In this document: positions 26,108 through 34,903 of the stretch, one piece after another | Position numbering within the stretch: position 1 is the stretch's first letter | Layout of the letters: each line of letters starts with the position of its first letter | Assembly (NCBI RefSeq): GCF_002506585.1 | Contig: NZ_DAXW01000016.1 | Coordinates: 289,874 to 353,873, forward strand | Direction of reading: 5' to 3' | Length of the DNA: 64,000 bases | From: Methanoculleus sp. UBA430 | GTDB taxonomy: Archaea > Halobacteriota > Methanomicrobia > Methanomicrobiales > Methanoculleaceae | The notes under the pieces: generated by a model | What the model was told of the DNA's origin: nothing | Databases searched by the model: none | Seen by the model: only the letters and a program-made list of their open reading frames with translations | Translations under genes and position numbers: made by a program

Positions 26108-27055
26108 TTGCAGCAAGAGAGCAGCCTCGTAGAAGAGCAGCGGGGTGAAAGAAGGTTCAACATCGATCTCCTGCGGGCCGAGGAGGATCTTGACGGCCTG
26201 ATCGAGGCGCTCGGGAGCGATGACGGCCTGACCCGCCAGCGGGCCGCCCTGGCGCTGGGGGACCTCGGCAGAGTGGAGGGGGCCGAGCCGCTCATCCGGG
26301 CGCTCGGCGACCCGATGACGGCGGTGCGGGAAGCGGCGGCGGACTCGCTCGCCCTGCTCGGGAGCGCGGCGGTCGGGCCGCTGGTCGACCTCGTCGAGCA
26401 CCCGGAGGCGTCGGGGAGGTACGAGGAGCCCGGACCTCCGGGGGGCACGGCGACCGTGACCGGCCCCGGCGGCCAGGCCTGGGAGGTCGAGACCCGGCGC
26501 GACCTCCGGCGGGTCTACGCGGCTGCCATCCTCGGCGAGATCGCCGACCCCGCCGCGGTGCGGCCCCTCGTCCGGGCGCTCCGGGACGCAAGCGACGATC
26601 TCCGGTGCCAGGCATCCGGGGCGCTTGCGAAGTTCGGGAGCGGGGCAGTCGAGCCGCTCACGGCGATGTTCACCGACCCGGACCCCGAGGTCCGGATCGT
26701 CGCGGCCGGCGTCCTCGGCGATACCGGTGATCCGGCTGCGGTCGAGCCCCTCATCGCGGCGCTCCGTGACGGGAACCCCGATGTCCGGGGGGCTGCGGGG
26801 GGCGCCCTCTTCCGGGTGGGCGACGCCGCGGTCGAGCCGCTGATCGCCGCGACGAAGGACGCCGACCGGAACGTCCGGCTCTACGCGGCGGGGGCGCTCA
26901 AGTACATCGGCGACCCGCGGGCGATCGATGCGTTGCAGGAACTCGCCCGGAGCGGGGATTCTGAGGAGAAGAGCGTCGCAGAGGACGCGATAGAAAAGAT
27001 ACGGATGGTCAGGGGCGAGGCCGCGCCGGAGCCTTCCGCGCCGACCTCCCGATAA
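26108..27055 (+). CDS. HEAT-repeat (PBS lyase-like) protein
   Basis: A 315-residue protein starting at TTG 26108 behind GGAGG; the N-terminus (LQQESSLVEEQRGERRFNIDLL) aligns with that of the preceding paralogue. About six or seven HEAT units are seen, e.g. TRQRAALALGDLGRVEGAEPLIRALGD, VRIVAAGVLGDTGDPAAVEPLIAALRD and VRLYAAGALKYIGDPRAIDALQELA. An inserted loop (EEPGPPGGTATVTGPGG) sits where the neighbour carries its QHDLLGGP repeats. It probably arose together with that neighbour by tandem duplication. A protein-binding scaffold role is inferred. Confidence 0.75.
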   Translation: MQQESSLVEEQRGERRFNIDLLRAEEDLDGLIEALGSDDGLTRQRAALALGDLGRVEGAEPLIRALGDPMTAVREAAADSLALLGSAAVGPLVDLVEHPEASGRYEEPGPPGGTATVTGPGGQAWEVETRRDLRRVYAAAILGEIADPAAVRPLVRALRDASDDLRCQASGALAKFGSGAVEPLTAMFTDPDPEVRIVAAGVLGDTGDPAAVEPLIAALRDGNPDVRGAAGGALFRVGDAAVEPLIAATKDADRNVRLYAAGALKYIGDPRAIDALQELARSGDSEEKSVAEDAIEKIRMVRGEAAPEPSAPTSR

Positions 27056-27082
27056 CTTATCTTTTCAGGATCATGGGCCGAG

Positions 27083-27108
27083 GAGCCCCCGACTTCAGTC
27101 GGAGGTAG
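27083..27108 (-). terminator. Hairpin between convergent genes, possible IS200/IS605 end remnant
   Basis: ccgact at 27089-27094 pairs with agtcgg at 27097-27102. On the minus strand the context reads ctacctccgactgaagtcgg, a form often seen at the ends of archaeal IS200/IS605 (TnpB) elements. It lies about 60 bases past the hisD stop and 35 past the HEAT gene stop, so it could serve as a terminator. No transposase gene remains nearby. Confidence 0.35.
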
Positions 27109-27160
27109 TTGACGAGATCCCCGGCTGGGACTTCCCCGGTCATAGCGAAAAAAATACCTT

Positions 27161-28411
27161 TTATCCCCTTCTCCGCACCCGTACCGACTCCGCGTGGGCG
27201 TGGAACCCCTCCGCGTCGGCGATCGTCTCCACCACATCGCCGATGGCTTCGAGACCCTCCCGCGTGATCACCTGGACCGTCGAGCGCCGGCAGAAGTGGT
27301 TCACGTCGAGGCCGGAGTAGAAACTGGCATAGCCTGCCGTCGGGAGGACGTGGTTCGTCCCCGACGCGTAGTCGCCGCAGGCCACCGCCGCGTAGGGGCC
27401 GACGAAGATCGACCCGGCGTTCCGGATCCGGTTGAGGACGGCGAGCGGGTCGGCCACCTGGACCGAGAGGTGCTCGGGGGCGATGCCGTCGACCGTCGCC
27501 ACCGCCTCGTCGAGCCCGCCGGTGACGATGTAGCCGGAGTGGTCGAGGGCCTTCTCCACGATCTCGCGGCGGGCAGCGCCCTCTGCCATCCGCTTCACCT
27601 CGGCCCCGACACGGTAGGCGAGGGTCGTCTCGGTTGTCACCAGAACGCAGGCGGCGTTCGGGTCGTGTTCGGCCTGGGCCAGGATATCGGCCGCGATGAA
27701 GGTCGGGTTCGCCGTGTTGTCGGCGAGGATCGCGATCTCGCTTGGCCCCGCCGGGAAGTCGATCTCCGCCTCGTCGCGCAGAAGCATCTTCGCCGCGGTG
27801 ACGTAGACGTTGCCGGGGCCGACGATCTTCTCGACCTTTGGGACCGTCTCCGTCCCGATCGCCATCGCTGCGATCGCCTGGGCGCCGCCGACCCGGTAGA
27901 TCTCGTCGACCCCGGCGATATCGAGCGCAACGAGCGTGATTGGGCTCGTCGGCGGCGGGGTGCAGCAGCAGATCTCTCGGACCCCCGCGACCTTTGCCGG
28001 GATGGTGCACATCAGCGCCGTCGAGGGGTAGGCCGCCCGCCCGCCGGGGACGTAGGCCCCGATGCGGGATAAGGGCGTCGTCTTGACGCCGAGGGTGATC
28101 CCCGGCTCCATCTCCTGGAGCCAGAGGTCGCGCCCGCGCTGCAGTTCGTGGAACCGGCTGATCCGCGCCTCCGCCTCCACCAGGCTCTCGACCAGCCGTG
28201 CGTCCACCTGGTCGTAGGCCGCCTCCCGCTCCTCGTCGGAGACGGCGATCTCCTCCAGATCGATCTTATCAAATTTCTTCGTCAGGTCGAGGAGGGCCGC
28301 GTCGCCCTCCGCCCGCACCCTTCCGATGATCTCCGAGACCGGTCCCTTCACCCGGTCAAGGTCCGATCGTCGACCGGCAATCCAGGTCTCGATATCCAGC
28401 GCCTGCCACAT
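27161..28411 (-). CDS. hisD: Histidinol dehydrogenase
   Basis: A 416-residue enzyme of the normal length. Typical segments are present: GVKTTPLSRIGAYVPGGRAAYPSTALM, EICCCTPPP, YRVGGAQAIAAMAIGTETVPKVEKIVGPGN, and FIGPYAAVACGDYASGTNHVLPT-like with the catalytic Glu/His region (QAEHDPNA). It catalyses the last two oxidations of histidine synthesis (L-histidinol to L-histidine, NAD-dependent). It stands alone here, away from other his genes, which is common in archaea. Confidence 0.95.
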   Translation of the reverse strand: MWQALDIETWIAGRRSDLDRVKGPVSEIIGRVRAEGDAALLDLTKKFDKIDLEEIAVSDEEREAAYDQVDARLVESLVEAEARISRFHELQRGRDLWLQEMEPGITLGVKTTPLSRIGAYVPGGRAAYPSTALMCTIPAKVAGVREICCCTPPPTSPITLVALDIAGVDEIYRVGGAQAIAAMAIGTETVPKVEKIVGPGNVYVTAAKMLLRDEAEIDFPAGPSEIAILADNTANPTFIAADILAQAEHDPNAACVLVTTETTLAYRVGAEVKRMAEGAARREIVEKALDHSGYIVTGGLDEAVATVDGIAPEHLSVQVADPLAVLNRIRNAGSIFVGPYAAVACGDYASGTNHVLPTAGYASFYSGLDVNHFCRRSTVQVITREGLEAIGDVVETIADAEGFHAHAESVRVRRRG

Positions 28412-28530
28412 GAGGAACAGGGTCGGCGGGGAGGAGCGTTAAGGTTTCGACTTCCGGGGCGCCGGATAAAACCACTCCTCGCATGAGCGGGTTTTCGGAA
28501 AGGGCTTTACAACTATTATTTGTTAACAAC

Positions 28531-28556
28531 TATAAAAAAGACTAAATATTTTGTCT
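28531..28556 (+). promoter_or_regulatory. Promoter and palindromic operator candidate of tupA1 operon
   Basis: A TATA box tataaaaaa (28531-28539) is followed directly by an imperfect 18-base palindrome, agactaaatattttgtct (28539-28556), which matches its reverse complement at 16 positions. The transcription start is expected near 28556-28560, so a repressor bound here would block RNA polymerase loading. A direct repeat acaactat lies just upstream. A metal-responsive ModE or TunR-type regulator is a reasonable guess only. Confidence 0.45.
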
Positions 28557-28573
28557 ACCGAAGGCCCGCCCGC

Positions 28574-29521
28574 ATGACTCCAAGATCGTGGGTGCCCCTT
28601 CTGGGCATCGTAGTAGTGCTGCTCGCCGCATGTGCCGTCTCCGTCACGGCGCAGGAGGCGGCAGATCCGGGCGTGCTCCGGATAGCAACGACGACGAGCC
28701 TCCGTGATACAGGCCTTCTTGACGAGCTCGAACTGATGTATGAGAACACCTCCGACGTAGACGTACAGATCACCGCCCAGGGGACCGGGCAGTCCCTCGA
28801 CACCGCCCGGCGCGGCGATGTCGACCTGGTTCTCGTCCATTCGCCGTCGCTTGAGCAGCAGTTCATCGACGAGGGCTACGGCATCAACGAACGGTGCTTC
28901 GCCTACAACAACTTCCTCATCGTCGGGCCGGAGTCCGACCCGGCGGGGATCGCGAACATGACCCCGGTCGAGGCGTTCCAGGCGATCTACCTTGCCGGCA
29001 CGAACAACACCCCCGACGTCTCGTTCGCCTCACGCGGCGATGAGTCCGGGACCCACACCCGGGAGAAGGAGATCTGGGAAGCGGCCGGTTACAACTACAC
29101 TACCGACATCCAGGACTCCGGGGCCTGGTATCTTGAGACCGGGAGCGGCATGGGCGAGACCCTGACCCTCGCCAACCAGAGGAACGCCTACACGTTCTCC
29201 GACATCGGGACCTACCTCGCCCTTCAGGACCAGCTGGCACTCGTGCAGCTCGTGACGGAGGGGGACCAGCTCATGAACCGCTACAGCGCAATCGCGGTCA
29301 ACCCCGAGATGGCGGAAGGCGTCAACATCGATGAGGCCAACAACTTCATCGACTGGATCACCTCGGACGAGACCAAGGAGTTCATCGGGAACTTCGGCGT
29401 CGAGGAGTTCGGCCAGCCGCTCTTCATCCCGCTCTACCCGCCCGAGTGTACCGAGCCGCCGTTCAACTGCACCACCTGCTCGGGACAGGGAAACGCGACG
29501 ACCGGTAACGCGACGGCGTGA
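28574..29521 (+). CDS. tupA: Tungstate/molybdate ABC transporter substrate-binding protein 1
   Basis: A 315-residue secreted binding protein. A signal sequence (WVPLLGIVVVLLAACAVSVTAQ) precedes the TupA-type core: LRIATTTSLRDTGLLDELE, AQGTGQSLDTARRGDVDLVLVHSPSLEQQF, FLIVGPESDPAGI, FASRGDESGTH and NRYSAIAVNPE. The ATTTS and SRGDxSGTH segments supply oxyanion ligands in TupA proteins. The ATG at 28574 fits the promoter spacing. A Cys-containing lipobox is possible (LLAAC). A close paralogue follows; one permease and one ATPase serve both. Confidence 0.85.
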   Translation: MTPRSWVPLLGIVVVLLAACAVSVTAQEAADPGVLRIATTTSLRDTGLLDELELMYENTSDVDVQITAQGTGQSLDTARRGDVDLVLVHSPSLEQQFIDEGYGINERCFAYNNFLIVGPESDPAGIANMTPVEAFQAIYLAGTNNTPDVSFASRGDESGTHTREKEIWEAAGYNYTTDIQDSGAWYLETGSGMGETLTLANQRNAYTFSDIGTYLALQDQLALVQLVTEGDQLMNRYSAIAVNPEMAEGVNIDEANNFIDWITSDETKEFIGNFGVEEFGQPLFIPLYPPECTEPPFNCTTCSGQGNATTGNATA

Positions 29522-29732
29522 ATCGGGACCGCTCGCACCGTGCTACAGCGGTCCGGGGCGTGAAATCTCTGCTGCCTGCCAGAAGACAGAGGCAGGTGGC
29601 GGAGACACCGCCTCAGTATCGGTGCATGCGGCGGTTCGGCACGGGGATTGCTCCGGGAGGACGATAGGCATATTGTTGACATCTGGCCACCGTTAACTAT
29701 TTAGCATCGGTCGAACATCCTGACGCGTTGTT

Positions 29733-30698
29733 ATGAGAACGAATGCGACTCTTCCGACGGCAGGCATCATCGCGATCCTGCTCATCCTCGCTCTCGGTGC
29801 GGGGTGTACCGGGACGGCGCCGGGCGGCAACGAGACCCCGACCGCCACGACGACTCCCGCCGGTGGGGGGAACGTCCTCCGGATAGCCACCACGACGAGC
29901 CTCGAGAACACCGGGCTGCTCGCGGAACTCGAACGGGTCTACGAGAACGAGACCGGTATGGACCTCCAGTTCATCGCCCAGGGGACCGGGCAGTCCATCG
30001 ACTCCGGCAGGCGCGGCGACGTCGACCTGGTGCTCGTCCACGCCCCGGACCTTGAACAGCAGTTCGTCGACGACGGTTTCGGGATCGACCCGCGGTGCAT
30101 CGCCTACAACTACTTCATCATCGTCGGGCCGGAGTCCGACCCGGCGGGGATCGCGAACATGACCCCGGTCGAGGCCTTCAAGACGATCTATCTCGCCGGC
30201 ACGAACAACACCCCCGGCGTCATCTTCGTCTCCCGCGGCGACAACTCCGGGACCCATAACCAGGAGAAGGTCCTCTGGGAGCAGGCGGGCTACGACTACG
30301 ACACCGAGATCCTGGACACCGGGGGCTGGTACGTCGAGGCCGGCAAGGGCATGGGCGACACCCTGATCCTGGCAAACGAGCAGCAGGCATACACGCTCTC
30401 CGATGAAGGGACGTATCTCTCGTTCGCTGACCGGCTCACCCTGGTGCCGGTCATTGCCGAGGGTGCGGAACTCCTGAACCGCTACAGCGCAATCGCCGTC
30501 AACCCCGAAGAGCACCCGGGTGTGAACGCCGAAGGTGCCGCGGAGTTCATCAACTGGCTCACCACGAACGAGACGAAAGAGATGATCGGGAACTTCGGCG
30601 CCGAGGAGTTCGGCAAACCGCTCTTTACGCCGCTCTACGCTCCCGAGTGCGCCGAGCCGCCGTTCAACTGCACCTGCACGGGAGAGGTGACCGGATAA
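29733..30698 (+). CDS. tupA: Tungstate/molybdate ABC transporter substrate-binding protein 2
   Basis: A 321-residue lipoprotein: signal peptide ending LILALGAGC, then a Thr/Pro linker and the TupA core (LRIATTTSLENTGLLAELERVYE, VSRGDNSGTHNQEK, LNRYSAIAVNPE). It is very similar to the preceding gene, so this is a tandem duplication, with different signal regions. Its own TATA-like element (ctatttagca, about 29697) suggests separate transcription from a 211-base spacer with no gene. Confidence 0.85.
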   Translation: MRTNATLPTAGIIAILLILALGAGCTGTAPGGNETPTATTTPAGGGNVLRIATTTSLENTGLLAELERVYENETGMDLQFIAQGTGQSIDSGRRGDVDLVLVHAPDLEQQFVDDGFGIDPRCIAYNYFIIVGPESDPAGIANMTPVEAFKTIYLAGTNNTPGVIFVSRGDNSGTHNQEKVLWEQAGYDYDTEILDTGGWYVEAGKGMGDTLILANEQQAYTLSDEGTYLSFADRLTLVPVIAEGAELLNRYSAIAVNPEEHPGVNAEGAAEFINWLTTNETKEMIGNFGAEEFGKPLFTPLYAPECAEPPFNCTCTGEVTG

Positions 30699-30765
30699 GC
30701 GCAGATCAGAGGTGGAAGGGAGGCGTGAACGAGGTGGACGGCAGGGTAATGGAGGCTGAGAGCGC

Positions 30766-31461
30766 GTGGTGAACGAGAACCCGATCATCGAGGGGTTCAT
30801 CGAGGCCATCGAGCTCATCGTCACCCTCGATCCCCAGGTGGTGGAGATCACCATCCGCTCCCTCTATGTCTCCCTCACCGCCACCTTCTTTGCCGCGCTG
30901 ATCGCCCTCCCGCTCGGCGCGCTCATCTACTTCTACGAGTTCCGGGGGAAGCACGCGGTCGTCTCCACGCTCCAGACGCTCTACGCGCTCCCCACGGTCA
31001 TCGTCGGCCTGCTCATGTTCCTCCTCCTCTCGAACATCGGCCCCTTCGGGTTCCTTCGCCTCCTCTACACGCCTGGCGGTATGATCGTCACCCAGACGAT
31101 CCTCATCATCCCGCTCCTGATGGGGCTGACGGTCTCGGCGCTCTCCGGGATCGACCGGGACAAGCGCTACACGATCACCGCCCTCGGCGCGAGCAGGCTC
31201 CAGACGATCATGACGATCATCGCTGAGGCGCGGTTTGCAGTCATGGCCGGCGTCCTCCTGGGCTTCGGGCGGGCGATCGCCGAGGTCGGGACGGTGATGA
31301 TCGTCGGCGGGAACATCCGGGGCGCCACCCGCGTCCTCACTACCGCGATAGCGCTCAACACATCGATGGCAAACTACTCCCTCTCGATTGCACTCGGGAT
31401 CATCCTCCTTGCGGTGGCGCTCGGTGTAAACATCACCCTCTCCCTGGTGCAGCGGCGGTGA
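30766..31461 (+). CDS. tupB: Tungstate ABC transporter permease
   Basis: A 231-residue membrane protein with five or six helices and the ABC permease signature (EARFAVMAGVLLGFGRAIAEVGTVMIVGGNIRG, the EAA loop). It is a close match in length and pattern to TupB. GTG at 30766 or 30769 follows GGAGGCTGAG. It ends just before the ATPase gene, so tupA2-tupB-tupC is one operon. Confidence 0.85.
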   Translation: MVNENPIIEGFIEAIELIVTLDPQVVEITIRSLYVSLTATFFAALIALPLGALIYFYEFRGKHAVVSTLQTLYALPTVIVGLLMFLLLSNIGPFGFLRLLYTPGGMIVTQTILIIPLLMGLTVSALSGIDRDKRYTITALGASRLQTIMTIIAEARFAVMAGVLLGFGRAIAEVGTVMIVGGNIRGATRVLTTAIALNTSMANYSLSIALGIILLAVALGVNITLSLVQRR

Positions 31462-31462
31462 T

Positions 31463-32542
31463 ATGATGGCGATCATCGAGGCACACGATATCACGAAGTT
31501 CTACGGCAACCTCAGGGTCCTGCACGACGTTGACCTCTCGGTCGGGAAAGGAGAGATCCTCGCGCTCATCGGGCCGAGCGGCTCCGGGAAGAGCACGCTT
31601 CTCCGGGTTCTCGACCTGATCGAGCCCGCAAACGGCGGCGAGATCTCGGTCTTCGGGATCGACGTGGTACAGGAGCGCGGCCGCTGGCTCGATCTGCGCC
31701 GCCGGATGGGAATGCTCTTCCAGCGGCCGATCGTCTTCAACGCGTCCGTCTACGACAACGTCGCGATGGGGCTGCGCTACCGGGGAGCCTCCGGCGAGGA
31801 TATCGAGAGGAAGGTGAAAGAAGCCCTCGAAGCCGTCGGGCTCTCCCGCTACATCAAGAGCAAGGCGACCGACCTCTCCGGCGGCGAGCAACAGCGGGTG
31901 GCGTTATCGAGGGTGCTCGTGACGGACCCCGAGATCCTCTTCCTGGACGAGCCGACCGCGAACCTGGACCCGACATCGACCGCCACCATCGAGCGGATCG
32001 TGACGGGCCTGAACCGCGAGGCCGGGATGACTGTCCTCATCAGCACCCACGATCTCTCGCAGGGGCAGAGGCTCGCCCACCGGATCGCGGTGATGATCGA
32101 CGGCACGATCGCCCAGACCGGGCCATCGCGCGAGGTCTTCCGCGAGCCGAAGGACCGGAGGATCGCCCGATTCGTGGGCGCCGAGAATATCATCCCGGCC
32201 CGGGTCGTCTCGCGGAGCAACGGATTCACCATCGTTGAGGCACATGGAAGACAGATGCTCTCGGCGACCCCGCCGCCCGCCGAAGAGGTCGAGATGGTCG
32301 CCCGGGGCGAGGATATCTCCCTGCACCGGCGGGAACCGGAGCACGAGGAGGCGGAGAACCGTTTCCCCGCCACGGTCACCCGTATCGAACCCACGGCACC
32401 GTTCGTGAACGTGACGGTCCACTGCGGGTGCGATCTTGTCGCGCTGGTGACCGCGAGGAGGGCGGAGGCCCTCGGCCTCCGTGAGGGGATGGAGGTCTGG
32501 GTCTCTCTCCAGGCGAAGGCGGTCCACCTTATCCGCAGGTAG
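31463..32542 (+). CDS. tupC: Tungstate ABC transporter ATP-binding protein
   Basis: A 359-residue ABC ATPase. Walker A is GPSGSGKST, the signature is LSGGEQQRVALSR, and Walker B is ILFLDEPTANLDP. The C-terminal 110 residues (ARVVSRSNGFTIVEAHG..., VNVTVHCGCDLVALVTARRAEAL) form a TOBE/MOP-like regulatory domain that binds oxyanions, as in ModC. It starts one base after the tupB stop. Confidence 0.85.
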   Translation: MMAIIEAHDITKFYGNLRVLHDVDLSVGKGEILALIGPSGSGKSTLLRVLDLIEPANGGEISVFGIDVVQERGRWLDLRRRMGMLFQRPIVFNASVYDNVAMGLRYRGASGEDIERKVKEALEAVGLSRYIKSKATDLSGGEQQRVALSRVLVTDPEILFLDEPTANLDPTSTATIERIVTGLNREAGMTVLISTHDLSQGQRLAHRIAVMIDGTIAQTGPSREVFREPKDRRIARFVGAENIIPARVVSRSNGFTIVEAHGRQMLSATPPPAEEVEMVARGEDISLHRREPEHEEAENRFPATVTRIEPTAPFVNVTVHCGCDLVALVTARRAEALGLREGMEVWVSLQAKAVHLIRR

Positions 32543-32668
32543 AGCATGAGAGGTTAACGGAAACGGGTTAATCCGCGCAAAAAGCGACACTCTTACATCA
32601 GGCCGCCGTCAATTGTCCTTATGCCAATCGCTCCTCCCTCCCGGGAGGAGCATGGATTACATACGGAC

Positions 32669-33550
32669 ATGAAGACCAGAGTCATTTCCGGCGATCTTCT
32701 CCGGGGCGGCAGGGAGGCATCCCTCACCCGGTGGAAGAAGCACCGGGGACGCTACGTAGACTGGTGCATCGTCGGGTTCTGCATCATGGGAGCGGCGCTC
32801 GTCGGGATCACGGTGCTCGCGCTCGCGAGCATGGCGACGGCGGAACTCGGAAACCCGGCTCACCTCCTCGAGGTGGCGCTCTCGTCGGAGGTGATCCACT
32901 CCATTCTTCTCACGTTTGCTGCGGGGGCGAACGCCGTCCTCCTCCTCGCCCTCTTCGGGACCCCGCTCGCCTACGTCCTCGCCCGGGCGCATCCGTCCCG
33001 TTTCAAGGGCGTCGTCGAGAGCATCGTCGACATCCCCCTCATCCTGCCGCACACCGTGGCGGGGTTGCTCGTCTACCTCCTCTTCATGCGCCGGGGCTGG
33101 CTCGGCGCACCGCTCTCCGGGATCGGGCTCGCGTTCGAGGATGCCTACCCGGGAACGGTCGTCGCGATGCTCTTCGTCGCCTCGCCGTTCTATGTCAACA
33201 CCATGCGGGAGGGCTTTGAGAAGGTCCCGGTCCACCTTGAGAACGTCGCCCGCACGCTCGGTGCCGGGACGTTCACCACCTTCCGCACGGTCACGCTCCC
33301 CTTAAGCCTCCGGCACATGTACAACGGGGCAATATTTGCCTGGGGGAGGGCTATCGGAGAGTTCGCCGGCGTTATCATGATCGCCTACTACCCGTTCATC
33401 ATATCGACGCTGATCTACTACTCGTTCACGACGGACGGCATCCAGACAAGCAGGAGCATCGCGTTCACGGTCATCCTGGTCAGTTTAGGAGTCTTCTATC
33501 TTCTTCGGCGAATGACCCGGTGCTTAGGGAGGCACGATGATAGAGTTTGA
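32669..33550 (+). CDS. wtpB: Molybdate/tungstate-type ABC transporter permease (Wtp/Mod family)
   Basis: A 293-residue permease of the CysT/ModB/WtpB type with about six helices and the EAA-like loop NVARTLGAGTFTTFRTVTLPLSLRHMYNGAIFAWGRAIGEFAGVIMIAYYP. It differs clearly from the two TupB proteins. The start is uncertain; an in-frame ATG at 32621 is the alternative. It overlaps the ATPase gene. No WtpA/ModA binding protein is next to it, so it may use the nearby TupA proteins or a binding protein elsewhere. Confidence 0.75.
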   Translation: MKTRVISGDLLRGGREASLTRWKKHRGRYVDWCIVGFCIMGAALVGITVLALASMATAELGNPAHLLEVALSSEVIHSILLTFAAGANAVLLLALFGTPLAYVLARAHPSRFKGVVESIVDIPLILPHTVAGLLVYLLFMRRGWLGAPLSGIGLAFEDAYPGTVVAMLFVASPFYVNTMREGFEKVPVHLENVARTLGAGTFTTFRTVTLPLSLRHMYNGAIFAWGRAIGEFAGVIMIAYYPFIISTLIYYSFTTDGIQTSRSIAFTVILVSLGVFYLLRRMTRCLGRHDDRV

Positions 33551-34595
33551 CCGCGTCTCGCTCACCCTTGGCTCGTTCTGCTTGAAGGACGTCAGCCTGA
33601 ATGTCGGTAAGGGCGACTACTACTTCATCATCGGGCCGTCCGGCGCGGGAAAGACGGTCCTCCTCGAGGCGATCGCCGGCCTTCATTCGCCAGGCAGCGG
33701 CCGCGTCCTCCTCCGGGACGAGGAGATCACCGCGCTCCCGCCGGAGAAGCGGGGGGTTGCCCTCGTCTATCAGGACTACTCGCTCTTCCCGAACATGACG
33801 GTCGCCGACAACGTCTCCTACGGCCTCCGTGTCCGGGGGATGCGGAAGGGAGAGGCCAGGACCGGGGTCGCGGGGCTCCTCGAGCGGTTCGGGATCGCTC
33901 ACCTTGCCGACCGCTACCCGGGCACCCTCTCCGGCGGCGAGCAGCAGCGGGTGGCGCTCGCACGTGCCGTCGCGGTGAAGCCCGATATCCTCCTCCTTGA
34001 TGAACCCCTCTCGGCCCTCGACCCGGTCACGCAGGAGAGGTTCATCGACGACCTCCGGCGCCTCCACCGGGAGGAGGGGCTCACCATCGTCCAGGTGAGC
34101 CACTCGCGCCGGGAGGCGCACCTCCTCGCCACCCGGGTGGCGGTGATCATCGATGGGACCCTCGTGGACGAGGAAGAGGCCGAAGTTGTCCTGAACACGC
34201 CACGGAGCCGCGAAGTCGCCTCGTTCGTCGGCATCGAGAACATCCTTGACGGGATCGTGACGGCAAACGAGGACGGGCACGCGACGGTGGATGCCGGGGG
34301 GCGGACCTTCGAGGTGGTGACGGAGGCTGCCGCCGGCGAAGCGGTCACCCTCTGCATCCGGGCCGACGATGTCGTCCTCGTCACCGGGGACGAACGTCGC
34401 TCCAGCGCCCGGAACACGATGGCCGGGAGGGTCGTCTCCGTCGCGGAGAACGGTCCCGTCGCCGAGGTGAAGGTGGACTGCGGTGTCACGCTCACCGCGG
34501 TCCTGACACGGCGGTCGGCACGCGATCTCGCGCTCGTTCCGGGGATCGCCGTGACCCTTTCCGTCAAGGCAACGGCGATCCACGTCATCGGGTGA
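33537..34595 (+). CDS. wtpC: Molybdate/tungstate-type ABC transporter ATP-binding protein (Wtp/Mod family)
   Basis: A 352-residue ABC ATPase with Walker A GPSGAGKTV, Q-loop YQDYSLFPNMTV, signature LSGGEQQRVALAR and Walker B ILLLDEPLSALDP. The C-terminal region (GRVVSVAENGPVAEVKVDCGVTLTAVLTRRSA) is a TOBE/MOP-type domain as in ModC/WtpC. The ATG at 33537 follows GGGAGGCACG and overlaps the permease gene by 14 bases. Confidence 0.85.
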   Translation: MIEFDRVSLTLGSFCLKDVSLNVGKGDYYFIIGPSGAGKTVLLEAIAGLHSPGSGRVLLRDEEITALPPEKRGVALVYQDYSLFPNMTVADNVSYGLRVRGMRKGEARTGVAGLLERFGIAHLADRYPGTLSGGEQQRVALARAVAVKPDILLLDEPLSALDPVTQERFIDDLRRLHREEGLTIVQVSHSRREAHLLATRVAVIIDGTLVDEEEAEVVLNTPRSREVASFVGIENILDGIVTANEDGHATVDAGGRTFEVVTEAAAGEAVTLCIRADDVVLVTGDERRSSARNTMAGRVVSVAENGPVAEVKVDCGVTLTAVLTRRSARDLALVPGIAVTLSVKATAIHVIG

Positions 34596-34601
34596 AACTC
34601 C

Positions 34602-34856
34602 TCACCCGTTCTTTTGTTTCAGCACGAGCAGCAGGCCGATGAGGCCGGCGGTGACGGCGTTCGCCGCGATGATGGCGGGGTCCGCTCTCACCACGCCGTA
34701 GGCGAGCCAGAGCAGGACACCGGCAAGGAGGACGACGAGCATCGCGAGCGAGAGGTCGGCGGTCGAGCGCGTGCGCCAGGCTTTCGCGACCTGCGGCGCG
34801 AACGAGAGCGTCTTAAGCGTTCCTGCGGTGAGGCCGAGGACGGTGATGGTGTCCAT
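34602..34856 (-). CDS. SemiSWEET / MtN3-like transporter
   Basis: An 84-residue membrane protein with three predicted helices and the PQ motif FAPQVAKAWRTRSTADLSLAMLVVLL, typical of SemiSWEET half-transporters, which dimerise to carry sugars. It starts at ATG 34856. It lies convergent to wtpC (six bases between ends) and downstream of the MOT1-like transporter on the same strand. A sugar substrate is inferred from the family only. Confidence 0.85.
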   Translation of the reverse strand: MDTITVLGLTAGTLKTLSFAPQVAKAWRTRSTADLSLAMLVVLLAGVLLWLAYGVVRADPAIIAANAVTAGLIGLLLVLKQKNG

Positions 34857-34903
34857 GAGCACCTTCCCGGGTCTTACGCCGGATGGGATAAATCCTGGTC
34901 CGG

